Shown: positions 7,698 through 18,020, numbered from the stretch's first letter. The stretch is DNA of 34,733 nucleotides from Sedimentisphaerales bacterium (GCA_016928585.1 JAFGKL010000040.1:1-34733); one strand, 5' to 3'. The notes: generated by a model from the letters alone, not told the origin. Numbers and translations: made by a program.

Positions 7698-9128
7698 ATG
7701 AAAGCTTTAAATGCCAATCTTAAAATATTCTATCAAAGACCAATATTATATTTGTGGTATCTTATCATCCTTGCACAACTACCGGCTTTGATAATATCTG
7801 CACATGATATTAACAAAACGCATAATCAAATAGGTCCAATGTTCCACCTTGTAATGCTGATGTTGTTCGGGTTGCTTGTAGGCTCTTTACAAAAAGAGAT
7901 AATGACCCGGCCGGTCACTTATTGTTTGCCGGGTCATCACGTGCTAAGTAACAGGCTTATATTCTGGCTCGGAGCATTGTTTACGCTGATACCAATAGCT
8001 TTGCTTTTTAATGAGATAAAGGCTTCGACAGACAATTACATGCTCGTAGCTGCCACTGTCTGGTCGGTTGGGATGGCTGCATATTATCTTAGCGTTTGGC
8101 TGAGCTTCCAGGAAGGATATTCCCAGGGCAAGCCTTGCCTAGTAGGTCTTCTTTGGGCCATCATTTTTATGGTTATATTCTTTGGCGGTCACACCAAATT
8201 GTGGCTTGTTACTGTTCAAACTCCTCTAATGGTTCTTTTACCATCATTAATAGCAACAGGTTTTTCCCATGTTTACCTCAGCCGAATTAAACACATAAGA
8301 AATTTTTGCGGACAGAATATTATAGGCATGTTCTATAAATGGGACATGAGAAAAGTAACAGCATATCGAACTGCACAAGCTACTGAGAAGGTAAGACACA
8401 GATTGAAAATTTCGGCCTTTGTAGAACAGTTCATTACAGCCAAAATGAAAAACTGTCCTGTCTGGAAAAAGAAGGCCTTACTTGGTTTCATATACACTTC
8501 ATTTGACAGAATGTTCATTATCACCCAACTTGACGCAGTAGTAATAATGTCGCTCTTGCTTATTTCATTCGGATATGCATTCGGAAGAATACATGCAAAC
8601 ATCCCGGCACCTGTTGCATCAATGCTCGACATTTTTTATATATTCCCTGTTTTTGGTGCAATGATGCATACTTTCCCTTCTCATTCGACATTGCATATAC
8701 CAGCCAGCCGGAAGGATAAATTTCATGCTTCAGTTGCCTCAGCCATCTCCATTGTCATCTTTGCAATGGTATTCGTGGGCATTCTTATAGGATTGGCTAA
8801 TATCATTAAGCCGTATATGCCGGTAATACCACCGCATATTATCAATCCGTCAGACCATAGCGTATCATTCTCGGCTCCGAGTTTAAGCCACATTTACATA
8901 ATCCCGATGCTGATGCCGCTTGGCTTTATAGCATCGGTATTATTCAACAACAATCGCAGCAAAATGATGATAATTGCCGGGCCTGTAGTTTTCGTATGCT
9001 GCTGGTTTTATGTCATGTCCCAGACCTTTTTGAATATACGGTTTGCCGTACCGGCCATATTCACCATAACCTGGCTCGGTTTTATTATCGTACTGCAAAG
9101 GCGTTGTATGAAAAGAAGCCTTGTATAA
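7698..9128 (+). CDS. Multi-TM membrane protein, likely the cognate ABC permease
   Basis: Hydrophobic ORF with many predicted TM helices directly downstream of the ATPase; GGAG RBS before ATG 7698. Confidence 0.8.
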   Translation: MKALNANLKIFYQRPILYLWYLIILAQLPALIISAHDINKTHNQIGPMFHLVMLMLFGLLVGSLQKEIMTRPVTYCLPGHHVLSNRLIFWLGALFTLIPIALLFNEIKASTDNYMLVAATVWSVGMAAYYLSVWLSFQEGYSQGKPCLVGLLWAIIFMVIFFGGHTKLWLVTVQTPLMVLLPSLIATGFSHVYLSRIKHIRNFCGQNIIGMFYKWDMRKVTAYRTAQATEKVRHRLKISAFVEQFITAKMKNCPVWKKKALLGFIYTSFDRMFIITQLDAVVIMSLLLISFGYAFGRIHANIPAPVASMLDIFYIFPVFGAMMHTFPSHSTLHIPASRKDKFHASVASAISIVIFAMVFVGILIGLANIIKPYMPVIPPHIINPSDHSVSFSAPSLSHIYIIPMLMPLGFIASVLFNNNRSKMMIIAGPVVFVCCWFYVMSQTFLNIRFAVPAIFTITWLGFIIVLQRRCMKRSLV

Positions 9129-9237
9129 CTCGCATATCTGAAAAAACTCATTGCCCGGGGGGAAATTTGTCGACATTTGCCTGTATTATGCGTATTATTT
9201 ATGCCTTAAAGGCAATATGTCCAAAGGGATAGCAAAT

Positions 9238-10926
9238 ATGGAAAACAGTGAATCTAATAACGCTCCGCTTGATTTTATTCGGGCCGAGATAACCGAAGAC
9301 ATAAAAAACAATATAAACGACGGGCGCGTTCATACACGTTTTCCGCCGGAACCCAACGGCAGGCTGCATATCGGTCATGCAAAAGCGTTCTGTCTGAACT
9401 TCAGTATCGCCGAAGAATTCGGCGGCAAATGCAATCTGCGGTTTGACGATACCAACCCGGTAAAAGAAGAGCAGGAGCATGTCGACGCCATCATGGAAGA
9501 TATTAAGTGGGTAGGATGGGACTGGGAAGACCGGCTATACTTCGCTTCGGATTATTTCCAGCAGATGTATGACTGGGCAGTGCAACTTATAAAGGACGGC
9601 AAGGCGTATGTTTGTGACCTTACGGCGGAGGAAACGAGAGAATATCGAGGCACGCTTACCAAACCCGGCAAACTCAGCCCCTACCACAACAGAAGTGTTG
9701 AGGAAAATCTTGATCTGTTCGAGAGGATGAAGAGCGGAGAGTTCCCTGACGGGGCACGTTGCCTTAAGGCAAAGATAGACATGGCCTCGCCAAATATAAA
9801 TATGCGTGATCCCGTGATGTACCGGATATTACACGCATCACATCACCGCAGCGGCGATAAGTGGTGTCTTTACCCGATGTACGACTGGGCACACGGACTG
9901 GAAGATTCGATAGAGGGTATAACCCACTCGCTTTGTTCGCTTGAGTTCGAAAACCATCGGCCCCTTTACGACTGGTTCCTCGATCAATTGGATGTTCACC
10001 ATCCAAAGCAAAGGGAATTTGCCCGGCTGAACCTTACGTACACGGTTATGAGCAAACGTAAACTCCTTAAACTTGTTGATGGGGGATTCGTGAGCGGCTG
10101 GGACGACCCAAGGATGCCGACAATCTCCGGCCTGCGCCGCCGCGGCTACAGCCCTGCATCCATTCGGAACTTTGTAAAAAAGATCGGCATTGCCAAAACC
10201 GACAGCCTGATCGATCTTGCCTTGCTGGAACACTGCCTGCGAGACGATCTTAATGAGACTTCGCCGCGGGTTATGGCAGTTATCAATCCGCTGAAGGTAA
10301 TTATCGATAATTATCCGGACGGGCAGGTCGAAGAGCTTGATGCAATAAATAATCCGCAGGATCCGGATGCCGGAACAAGAAAAGTTCCATTCACAAAAGA
10401 ACTTTACATCGAGCAGGATGACTTTATGGAAGATGCTCCCAAAAAGTTCTTCCGCTTATCCGTCGGCAGAGAAGTTCGGCTGCGATATGCCTATTTTGTA
10501 ACCTGCACCGGGATTGTAAAAGATGCCAATGGCAGGATCACAGAGATCCATTGCACCTATGATCCTGCAACAAAAGGCGGTGACGCTCCAGACGGCAGAA
10601 AAGTAAAAGGAACGCTCCACTGGGTAAGCGCTGCAGAGTCTTTAAAAGCTCAGGTTCGGTTGTATGAAAATCTCTTTACAAACGAAACCCCCGAAAACAC
10701 CGAAAATGATCAGGATTTTACTGCAAACATCAATCCCGATTCGCTTAAAATATCAGAGAATTGCTTTGTTGAAAAAAGCCTTGCGGACACCAAGCCGGGC
10801 GATCGGTATCAGTTCGAAAGACTGGGTTATTTCTGCACCGATCCGGACAGCAGCAAAGACAAGCTTGTTTTTAATAGAACCGTTGGACTGCGCGACACAT
10901 GGGTAAAAATGCAAAAGCAGGAATAA
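9238..10926 (+). CDS. glnS: Glutaminyl-tRNA synthetase
   Basis: [22 protein letters not shown] (HIGH), VMSKRKL (KMSKS-like), [26 protein letters not shown]. Confidence 0.96.
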   Translation: MENSESNNAPLDFIRAEITEDIKNNINDGRVHTRFPPEPNGRLHIGHAKAFCLNFSIAEEFGGKCNLRFDDTNPVKEEQEHVDAIMEDIKWVGWDWEDRLYFASDYFQQMYDWAVQLIKDGKAYVCDLTAEETREYRGTLTKPGKLSPYHNRSVEENLDLFERMKSGEFPDGARCLKAKIDMASPNINMRDPVMYRILHASHHRSGDKWCLYPMYDWAHGLEDSIEGITHSLCSLEFENHRPLYDWFLDQLDVHHPKQREFARLNLTYTVMSKRKLLKLVDGGFVSGWDDPRMPTISGLRRRGYSPASIRNFVKKIGIAKTDSLIDLALLEHCLRDDLNETSPRVMAVINPLKVIIDNYPDGQVEELDAINNPQDPDAGTRKVPFTKELYIEQDDFMEDAPKKFFRLSVGREVRLRYAYFVTCTGIVKDANGRITEIHCTYDPATKGGDAPDGRKVKGTLHWVSAAESLKAQVRLYENLFTNETPENTENDQDFTANINPDSLKISENCFVEKSLADTKPGDRYQFERLGYFCTDPDSSKDKLVFNRTVGLRDTWVKMQKQE

Positions 10927-10934
10927 TGCAGTCT

Positions 10935-11735
10935 CTATAGAAAGCCCTTCACAGTAAGCATCCTTATTGCTGACAATATAACAATAATAATAAATGCGAT
11001 CCTGACGGCTTTTTTCGGAAGGATATGCATTGAATGGCCTCCTATATATCCGCCAATAATAGCCGTGGGTGTAACACATGCGGCGATCTTAATCGAATCT
11101 ATCACCTCAATCCCGTGATCAGAAAGTGTAGCGTTTTTATAAACAGCACCTACGAATGCCGAACAAATTATTACAACAGCCGAATTGCTCATCGCCTTTT
11201 TGATAGGCATCTTTAAAAAAACCTGCTGCAAGATCGTCGAGACCGATCCTGCACCGATGCCAAGCATGCCCGAACATGTTCCCGTAATGATACCGGCCGC
11301 CAAAGATTTTGCTTCAGGATGTTTTACTTTAGGCACTTGGCCATCGATTTTTTTATCCGGGCGTAAAAGCCTGAAAATGCTTGCTATCGCAACATAAACA
11401 AGAAATCCACCAAACACACGGGCAAGAAGATAACTGTTCGGTCCCCGAAAAAACTCGCAATTGCTTATCGCAACACCGGCAATAACACCCATTGCCGAAG
11501 CAGGCAATAGCCACTTTATAACATCCGGGACGATCGCATTGGCTTTTTTGTGAGCAATAACAGCCGAGCAGGAAACACCAAAGGCACATATTATCGAAGC
11601 GGCCTGATAGAGATGCTGGTTCTCACCAAAGAAAAACACCATAGCAGGTATCATGACAACTCCGCCGCCAATACCAAGCAGGCCGCCGAGTAAACCCATC
11701 GCCAAACCAATACCCATGAAGATAACGTAATCCAT
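10935..11735 (-). CDS. Sulfite exporter TauE/SafE family membrane protein
   Basis: GLLGGLLGIGGGVVMIPAM repeated as GTCSGMLGIGAGSVST; start overlaps trpC stop (TAATG). Confidence 0.9.
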   Translation of the reverse strand: MDYVIFMGIGLAMGLLGGLLGIGGGVVMIPAMVFFFGENQHLYQAASIICAFGVSCSAVIAHKKANAIVPDVIKWLLPASAMGVIAGVAISNCEFFRGPNSYLLARVFGGFLVYVAIASIFRLLRPDKKIDGQVPKVKHPEAKSLAAGIITGTCSGMLGIGAGSVSTILQQVFLKMPIKKAMSNSAVVIICSAFVGAVYKNATLSDHGIEVIDSIKIAACVTPTAIIGGYIGGHSMHILPKKAVRIAFIIIVILSAIRMLTVKGFL

Positions 11736-12550
11736 TATTTTTTGCCGGCTCCAAATAACTCTCTGAATTTCTCCTCGATGCTCCGGCTTGCACAAAGAGT
11801 CTGACCGATAAGCACGGCACCAATGCCCGTATCAATGAGTTTTTTGACATCGTTTCTTGTTTTTATCCCGCTCTCGGCGACAAGGCAGCTTTTGTCTTCT
11901 ACAAGTTCGGCAAGTCTTACGGTATTGTTTATGTCAACCTGCATCGTTGTCAGATCGCGGTTGTTAATACCCATTACGCTGTAGTGCTCCTGAGGGAAAC
12001 CTGCAAGGCTTCGCACCTTTAAAAGCATATCGGCCGAATGAACTTCGATAAGAGCGGTCATTGTGAGCTGGTTGGCAAGTATCAAAAGATCCATAAGGTC
12101 AGCAGAGTTTAAAGCCTCAGCAATAAGCAGTACAGCATCAGCTCCTGCGGCGCGGGCTTCATAAATCTGGTATTTATCGATAATAAATTCCTTACGCATA
12201 ACAGGAATACTTACGGCCTGCTTTATAAGAGTTAGATATTCGAGCCTTCCCTGAAAATATTTTTCATCGGTAAGAACGCTTATCGCGTCGGCGCCGCAGC
12301 TTTCATATATCTTCGCGATCTGTACCGGGTCAAAATCCTCCCGGATGACCCCGGCCGATGGGGAAGCTTTTTTAATTTCGGCTATTACATTCAGTCCGCG
12401 TATGTTTTTCTTTGTAACAGCCCTGAAGAAATTGCGGCATTTGGACATCGCCCCTGCCTGCGATTGCAAGTCCTGCAACGGAACCAGCGTTTTTTGCCGA
12501 TCAACCTCGATGCGCTTGTCTTCGATTATCCTGTCAAGTATGTTTGCCAA
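11735..12550 (-). CDS. trpC: Indole-3-glycerol-phosphate synthase
   Basis: VIAEIKKASPSAGVIREDFDP, ADAISVLTDEKYFQG, GINNRDLTTMQVD, LVAESGIKT. Confidence 0.96.
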   Translation of the reverse strand: MANILDRIIEDKRIEVDRQKTLVPLQDLQSQAGAMSKCRNFFRAVTKKNIRGLNVIAEIKKASPSAGVIREDFDPVQIAKIYESCGADAISVLTDEKYFQGRLEYLTLIKQAVSIPVMRKEFIIDKYQIYEARAAGADAVLLIAEALNSADLMDLLILANQLTMTALIEVHSADMLLKVRSLAGFPQEHYSVMGINNRDLTTMQVDINNTVRLAELVEDKSCLVAESGIKTRNDVKKLIDTGIGAVLIGQTLCASRSIEEKFRELFGAGKK

Positions 12551-12553
12551 TTA

Positions 12554-12931
12554 TTATTCCTGCCCTGATAATTTCACATATGTGATCCGGAGCTGATGGA
12601 GAGCACCCTGAAGAAGTTTATTTTCTTCATCAGTGATATTACCCTTTGTCTTTTCCTCGATCATTCCGAGCATATCTATATTGAATTTTGCCATTGCAAG
12701 ATCGACCTGGGGTTCATGATCCTGTTCCGTTCTGATAAGACCCATCGCAAAAAACGCCTGTGTGGTCAGCATGCTGACCAGCCCGGAAAAATCCGCCTCA
12801 GGAAGCTGGCGATCAGCCTGGGCCTGTTCTTGTTTTTCGGCTTCCTTGGCAAGTTCTTCCTTTTCCTTCTGCGCCTGCTGCTTCCAGTCCTCGTCAATTA
12901 TTATTTTTTTTTCTTCTTCTTTTTCCGCCAT
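12554..12931 (-). CDS. DUF1844 family protein
   Basis: Charged N-terminus then DFSGLVSMLTTQAFFAMGLI...NIDMLGMIEEKTKGNITDEENKLLQGALHQLRITYV, typical of DUF1844. Confidence 0.85.
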   Translation of the reverse strand: MAEKEEEKKIIIDEDWKQQAQKEKEELAKEAEKQEQAQADRQLPEADFSGLVSMLTTQAFFAMGLIRTEQDHEPQVDLAMAKFNIDMLGMIEEKTKGNITDEENKLLQGALHQLRITYVKLSGQE

Positions 12932-12972
12932 AGTTTTTCCTTTTATTTACGCTCTAATTAGTTCCGTTTGAT

Positions 12973-13452
12973 TTAATGTCTGTATTTTTTCATACTACGG
13001 GCAACATCCTTTTTTTGCTGCTCCTGCTGAAGTTTTGCTCGCTTATCATACTGCCGTTTTCCCCTTGCAAGAGCTATTTCAACTTTTATGAGGTTCCTGT
13101 CGTTTAAGTATATCCTCAATGGGACCAGTGTAAAGCCCCGTTGCTGAAGTTTGATAGTTATCTTGTTTATCTGGTTCTTGTGCAGGAGTAGTTTTCTGTT
13201 CCGTATCGGCTCATGATTTATGCTGGCTTCGGAATACTGAGCTATCTTGCAGCCGACAAGCCAGCATTCGCTGTTGATAATCCGGGCATACGACCCGTCA
13301 AGGTCGGCCAGTCCCTGCCGGATGCTTTTTACCTCGGTGCCGACAAGGGATATGCCCGCTTCGACCTTTTCGACGAGTTCGTAATTGTGATAAGCCTTTT
13401 TGTTCTTGATATGAACGGTGCGGCCCTTTGGTTTTCCAGCATTTTTAGCCAT
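12973..13452 (-). CDS. smpB: SsrA-binding protein SmpB
   Basis: NKKAYHNYELVEKVEAGISLVGTEVKSIRQGLADLDGSYARI ... ALARGKRQYDKRAKLQQEQ. Confidence 0.97.
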   Translation of the reverse strand: MAKNAGKPKGRTVHIKNKKAYHNYELVEKVEAGISLVGTEVKSIRQGLADLDGSYARIINSECWLVGCKIAQYSEASINHEPIRNRKLLLHKNQINKITIKLQQRGFTLVPLRIYLNDRNLIKVEIALARGKRQYDKRAKLQQEQQKKDVARSMKKYRH

Positions 13453-13548
13453 TAGCTGATAATATCAGAAAATGCGAATTTTGCAAGATATCACCCTGCA
13501 GGTTAAAGAACTTCTCAAATTCTGCAACTTTAATAAAATGAGCCGTGA

Positions 13549-13884
13549 TTAGGTCCTGAGCAGGTATTGATGGATAAACGCAGCTATTGTCCAGACGGCA
13601 AAGCTGCTTAGCAATGTTACCCACAGGTTAAGCTGGCTGCGAAAGCAGAAAAATGCTGTAATATAAAACAGGATAACCGGAATGATCCCCCACAACGCCC
13701 CTTTCGTATAGCCGATCATAACATTGGCATTGGCGGGATTGTCCATATACACCCAGATCATAACAAGAGCGCCGGTCAGCGGCATAACTGCTATTAGCCC
13801 GGCCATTGAAGGCAGTTTTTTTGCGATCAGCGTACAAGCAACAATTATGCAAAGACTGATCAGCAGCTTAATGACTAAACGCAT
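13549..13884 (-). CDS. DUF3147-like small membrane protein
   Basis: Four-TM-like 111 aa ORF MRLVIKLLISLCIIVACTLIAKKLPSMAGLIAVMPLTG; CAGGAG RBS upstream of ATG. Confidence 0.7.
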   Translation of the reverse strand: MRLVIKLLISLCIIVACTLIAKKLPSMAGLIAVMPLTGALVMIWVYMDNPANANVMIGYTKGALWGIIPVILFYITAFFCFRSQLNLWVTLLSSFAVWTIAAFIHQYLLRT

Positions 13885-13907
13885 ATGAGACTCCTGCCCT
13901 TTCAACT

Positions 13908-15347
13908 CTACGCCCGACCCGGCTGGCGCCGCCCACTGCCTTTGGTGTTTTTCAGCGAATCGCCAAGATCGTTACGCATCTTGTCAGCCAACTTTTTCAG
14001 ACGAGCTACAACCCTGGGGAACTTGTCGGCAACATTATTTTTTTCGGAAATGTCGTTTTCAAGATCGAACAATGCCGGCCCGATCTTTTTAGAATAGTCA
14101 TATTTTCCCGGTTTTGCATCCCTGCCATACTCTACCACTGTGCGGTACCCATGCGGCAAGTGCAGCTTCCACTTACCAGACCGGACCGCTTCCAACTCCC
14201 ATCCCTTATAAAAATAAAATGCCTCATACGGACTTTTAGCCCCCTGTTTGCCTTCAAGCAGCGGGCGGATATCGTAGCCGTCAATTTTCAGTCTCGGCTC
14301 TTTCGCGCCGGCAAACTTTACGATCGTTGGTAAAAAATCCATCGTAGTGCAAAGTTCCGTACACACAGTCCCTGCCGGTATTATGCCGGGGTATTTCATT
14401 ATACACGGCACACGCTGTCCGCCGTCAAACGTTGTGCCCTTCCCCTCACGCAGCGGCAATGCGGAACCTGCGTGGTTACCATACGAAAGCCACGGTCCAT
14501 TGTCCGAGGTAAAGATGACCAGCGTATTGTCATCCAGACCCAGCCGTTTCAGCGTCGCATTGATCTGCCCTACCGACCAGTCGATCTCCATTATCACATC
14601 GCCATATAATCCCTGCTCGCTCTTGCCGGCGAACTTATCCGAAACATATAACGGCACGTGAGGCATCGAGTGCGGCAGGTAAACAAAGAAAGGCTTGTCT
14701 TTATTTTTCTCGATAAACTTTATCGCCCGCTCGGTATAGCGGGTAGTCAGTTGTGTTTGATCGGGATTGGTTTCTATTACCTTGTCGCCGTCATACAATG
14801 GCAGATCCGGATAGTCCTCCGAATTTTTTGGCCACATGTCATTGCTGTAAGGCAGGCCAAAATATTCATCGAATCCGCGATTTGTCGGGAGAAACCGGGG
14901 ATAATGACCAACATGCCATTTACCGAAACAACCCGTTGCATACCCCGCATCCTTTAACAAATTCGAGATTAACTGCTCGTTATCACTTAGGCCGAGATTT
15001 TCCTTTTCTTTTGTCCAGTCCGGTCCTTTTGGTCCGATGACGTCATACATCCCAACCCGCTGCGGATAACAGCCCGTTAGTAATGCCGCCCGAGACGGCG
15101 AGCAAACAGGCCCTGCAACATAAAAATCGGTAAACCGCATCCCCTCTTCAGCCATCCTGTCAAGGTGAGGGGTCTTAAAACCCTTTGCGCCGTAAGATCC
15201 GACATCGGCATAACCCTGATCGTCGGTAAATATGATAACAAAGTTTGGCTTTTTTGCGGCGGAAGTTCGCAGTCTTTCAACGCATCCCTGTAAAGCGAAT
15301 CCCGCAACACCCAAGCCGACAGCCTTTATAAAATCGCGTCTGTTCAT
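13908..15347 (-). CDS. Sulfatase (arylsulfatase A-like) with Tat/lipobox signal
   Basis: NFVIIFTDDQGYADVGSYG, formylglycine motif CSPSRAALLTG, GKWHVGH, TSDNGPW; N-terminus MNRRDFIKAVGLGVAGFALQGC. Confidence 0.95.
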   Translation of the reverse strand: MNRRDFIKAVGLGVAGFALQGCVERLRTSAAKKPNFVIIFTDDQGYADVGSYGAKGFKTPHLDRMAEEGMRFTDFYVAGPVCSPSRAALLTGCYPQRVGMYDVIGPKGPDWTKEKENLGLSDNEQLISNLLKDAGYATGCFGKWHVGHYPRFLPTNRGFDEYFGLPYSNDMWPKNSEDYPDLPLYDGDKVIETNPDQTQLTTRYTERAIKFIEKNKDKPFFVYLPHSMPHVPLYVSDKFAGKSEQGLYGDVIMEIDWSVGQINATLKRLGLDDNTLVIFTSDNGPWLSYGNHAGSALPLREGKGTTFDGGQRVPCIMKYPGIIPAGTVCTELCTTMDFLPTIVKFAGAKEPRLKIDGYDIRPLLEGKQGAKSPYEAFYFYKGWELEAVRSGKWKLHLPHGYRTVVEYGRDAKPGKYDYSKKIGPALFDLENDISEKNNVADKFPRVVARLKKLADKMRNDLGDSLKNTKGSGRRQPGRA

Positions 15348-15446
15348 TAAATCCCCTTATCAAAAGATCAAATCATAACTTAAGCTTGAAGGATCTCCCA
15401 TCGGCCTTATGACTAAACACCTGCTCTTTCAATATCAGCCAAGCCT

Positions 15447-15854
15447 TTACTTAATAAGGCGTATTGAGATCGGATACTTGTAATCGACTCCCTGGCTGGA
15501 CTTGACGCATGCCATGATCGAGAACACAAGATCGAGTACGCCAATTATCGGAAAGAGCAAAAAACCAATACAAAAAACACTCAAAATGCCGGCGGCAATA
15601 CTTGCAAGGGTTACGGATATCTGAAAGTTAAGAGCCTCTTTGCCCTGACTGTCAATAAACGGGTGTTCGTCTTTCTTTAGTAACCAGATGACAAGCGGGC
15701 CTATAAAGCACGTAAGTAAACCCAGCAGGTGACACAGCAGTGCCATGTTCTTTGCATTTTGGGGGGCATCGGATGTGCCTGATGTTGCTCCACTTGTCTG
15801 GGGTTGTTGAGGAGTATTATTTGCCTGATCCGAAGATTCTACATTGTCATTCAT
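15447..15854 (-). CDS. DUF4870 domain-containing membrane protein
   Basis: LLCHLLGLLTCFIGPLVIWLLKKDEHPFIDSQGKEALNFQIS is the characteristic DUF4870 pattern. Confidence 0.88.
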   Translation of the reverse strand: MNDNVESSDQANNTPQQPQTSGATSGTSDAPQNAKNMALLCHLLGLLTCFIGPLVIWLLKKDEHPFIDSQGKEALNFQISVTLASIAAGILSVFCIGFLLFPIIGVLDLVFSIMACVKSSQGVDYKYPISIRLIK

Positions 15855-16359
15855 TTTTTTACCCTTTCATTAATCCTAAAATCCATTAAGATAAAAACGG
15901 CAACTAAAAATAATATAAACCAAAAATCCTTATAACTCCATACTGTAAAAGGTTTTTTAATTTTTGCCCCGAATAATATCAAAAAAAATGAAAAAATACT
16001 TTCCAAATAAATGTGGATAACCTGTTCAAAACTTTTTTTTAACCAAGGGGAATTTTAGCCTCAACATAACAGGCGATGTTATTTGTCTTTATTTCCGTAC
16101 CATCACAATATCAGGACTTCCATTGCTCTGACAAGAAGCCCTTATATAAATGCTTTATTTAAAGGCTGTTACACACAAGGCTATTTGATATTGCCACAGC
16201 ATACCGCAAGGTTGGTTTGTTTTAGGGGTTTGGAATCAGAAAAACCACTACGTCTGATAAAAAATTTTAATGTTCACATCTTTCGTGGATAACTTAGCAG
16301 AAACATCAGGAAAAACCGCCAGTGTGTGTTCTTCGTATAAAGTCTTCCAAAACAAAAGG

Positions 16360-17415
16360 TTAGCTGTTAGCGTTAATGATGCTGCTCAATGCTTTACAAG
16401 CATTTGCCGGTTCCGGATCATCAGTAACTGCAGAGCAAACTGCAACAGCTTTAACACCTTCGCTTAGTACTTGTTTGATGTTATTGATTGTTATTCCGCC
16501 TATTGCAACATATGGAATGCCTTGATCACCAAGTATCTTGATGCTTTTTTTAACATACTCAATCCCTGCAATTTCAATGTCAGGTTTTGTCGGCGTAGCA
16601 AATACAGGCCCTAACGCAACATAAGTCGGCCTGCTTTTAATTGCGAGAGTTAATTGCTCGACTGAATGCGTGCTTACACCAATAATTAACGGTTTTGACT
16701 GAAGAAATCTTGCAGTTTCTACAGAAAGATCGTCCTGGCCAAGATGCACCCCGTCAGCATCAGCAGCAATGGCAATATCAATACGGTCATTGATAATGCT
16801 TATTAAACCTTCATCTCCGCACGTTTTTACAAGATCCGCCGCAAGTTTTTGCATTTTTTTGTCCGGCAGGCTTTTGGCCCTTAGCTGAATGCAGTCCGCC
16901 CCGCCCGATGAACAGGCTTTAACCAGCGAAATAATATCTTCACTCGACGTATTAACATCTGCGTTTATAAGAACATAGAGTTTTACGCCGGCAAATCTTG
17001 CCGATGTATCGCTGAAAAACAGAACATCTTTTTCAAGCGTATAAGCGTCAAACCGCAGTCTTTCAAATGTATCACTTATCGAAGCATCAATGGGAGCAAC
17101 AGTTTCGGCAAGCACCCTTAATGCTTCGGTGATCCGTTTTGAGGCGGCAATAAAAGCTGTTCGCAAATCGGTACGCTTTAGCTGGCCCTGTACTTTTGCG
17201 TCTTTTCCTACGTCGCCTGCAGCATCTCTTGCGGAAATGAGTTTTTCGATGCCAAGCTTATCGGCGCAGGAGCATAATTTATGCCGGATCTGCTTTGCCC
17301 TTGAACTAAGATGCTCGCAATTAAGGGCAAACCTGCAATATTCCTCCATAAGCCTTGCAGCTTCCCTGCTTCGGTTAAAATTAGCGTCTATTATCCTGTA
17401 AACTGTTTTTTCCAT
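16360..17415 (-). CDS. thiE: ThiD2-ThiE fusion: thiamine-phosphate synthase with N-terminal ThiD2-like domain
   Basis: N-terminus RIIDANFNRSREAARLMEEYCRFAL; C-terminal ThiE motifs ADCIQLRAK, INDRIDIAIAADADGVHLGQDD, VALGPVFATPTK, VAIGGI. Confidence 0.93.
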   Translation of the reverse strand: MEKTVYRIIDANFNRSREAARLMEEYCRFALNCEHLSSRAKQIRHKLCSCADKLGIEKLISARDAAGDVGKDAKVQGQLKRTDLRTAFIAASKRITEALRVLAETVAPIDASISDTFERLRFDAYTLEKDVLFFSDTSARFAGVKLYVLINADVNTSSEDIISLVKACSSGGADCIQLRAKSLPDKKMQKLAADLVKTCGDEGLISIINDRIDIAIAADADGVHLGQDDLSVETARFLQSKPLIIGVSTHSVEQLTLAIKSRPTYVALGPVFATPTKPDIEIAGIEYVKKSIKILGDQGIPYVAIGGITINNIKQVLSEGVKAVAVCSAVTDDPEPANACKALSSIINANS

Positions 17416-17509
17416 AATATGTGATTATATGGTTCCAGAAGGGCAATTAATAGCCAAAATCAATTACTGAAATGAAATACTTCGTGTGAAAAGGGATAAT
17501 GAACGGCGC

Positions 17510-17542
17510 AAAAAAAGAGCCGGCCTCCTCCGAACCGGCTCT
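17510..17542 (-). terminator. Rho-independent terminator on the minus strand with no annotated gene immediately upstream
   Basis: Minus strand: AGAGCCGG-ttcggaggagg-CCGGCTCT followed by TTTTTT; lies about 100 nt upstream of the thiE start. Confidence 0.85.
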
Positions 17543-17991
17543 GTAACAACCCTGACGAGTTTGATAACGTATTTTTTTATTAATTCTTATCAAAACTGCG
17601 TCAAGCAAAGTGCAAAAGCACCCTATGCAAGGTCATGTGGTTTCTTTTAAGCAACTGCCATGCCATTAATCATAAAAAATATCCAAATTGAAACGCCATT
17701 TCATAAGTGCCTGATTTGAAAATTGTTACAGGAATAAACATGTGTAAAAAAATATTACTATTGAATGGAACAATTAAGCTATGTTTCCTTTTTGCAACGG
17801 CAATCATTCCTAATTGTCCGTTTTGGCCTGTTTTATCAGACATAAAGCCTTGAAAAGTATAGAGATTTGAGTAGTGTTTAAAAAAAACAACACCTGTCAG
17901 GAAACATGACTGGTTTTAAATATATAAGATATTGGCATAAAATGCCTGTAAACCAAAGGGGTCTTTCGTCTAAAAATAGTCTATGACGTTC

Positions 17992-18020
17992 TTGGCGCAG
18001 TATCAGGCTTAATCTATACT
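17992..18020 (+). promoter_or_regulatory. Putative sigma70-type promoter of the glycosyltransferase operon
   Basis: TTGGCG (17992-17997), 17 nt, TATACT (18015-18020). Confidence 0.55.

Noticed and set aside
17934-17948. Sigma54 promoter TTGGCATAAAATGCC
   Set aside because: GG-to-GC spacing is 10 rather than 12 nt; better described as a small palindrome GGCAT-aaa-ATGCC.
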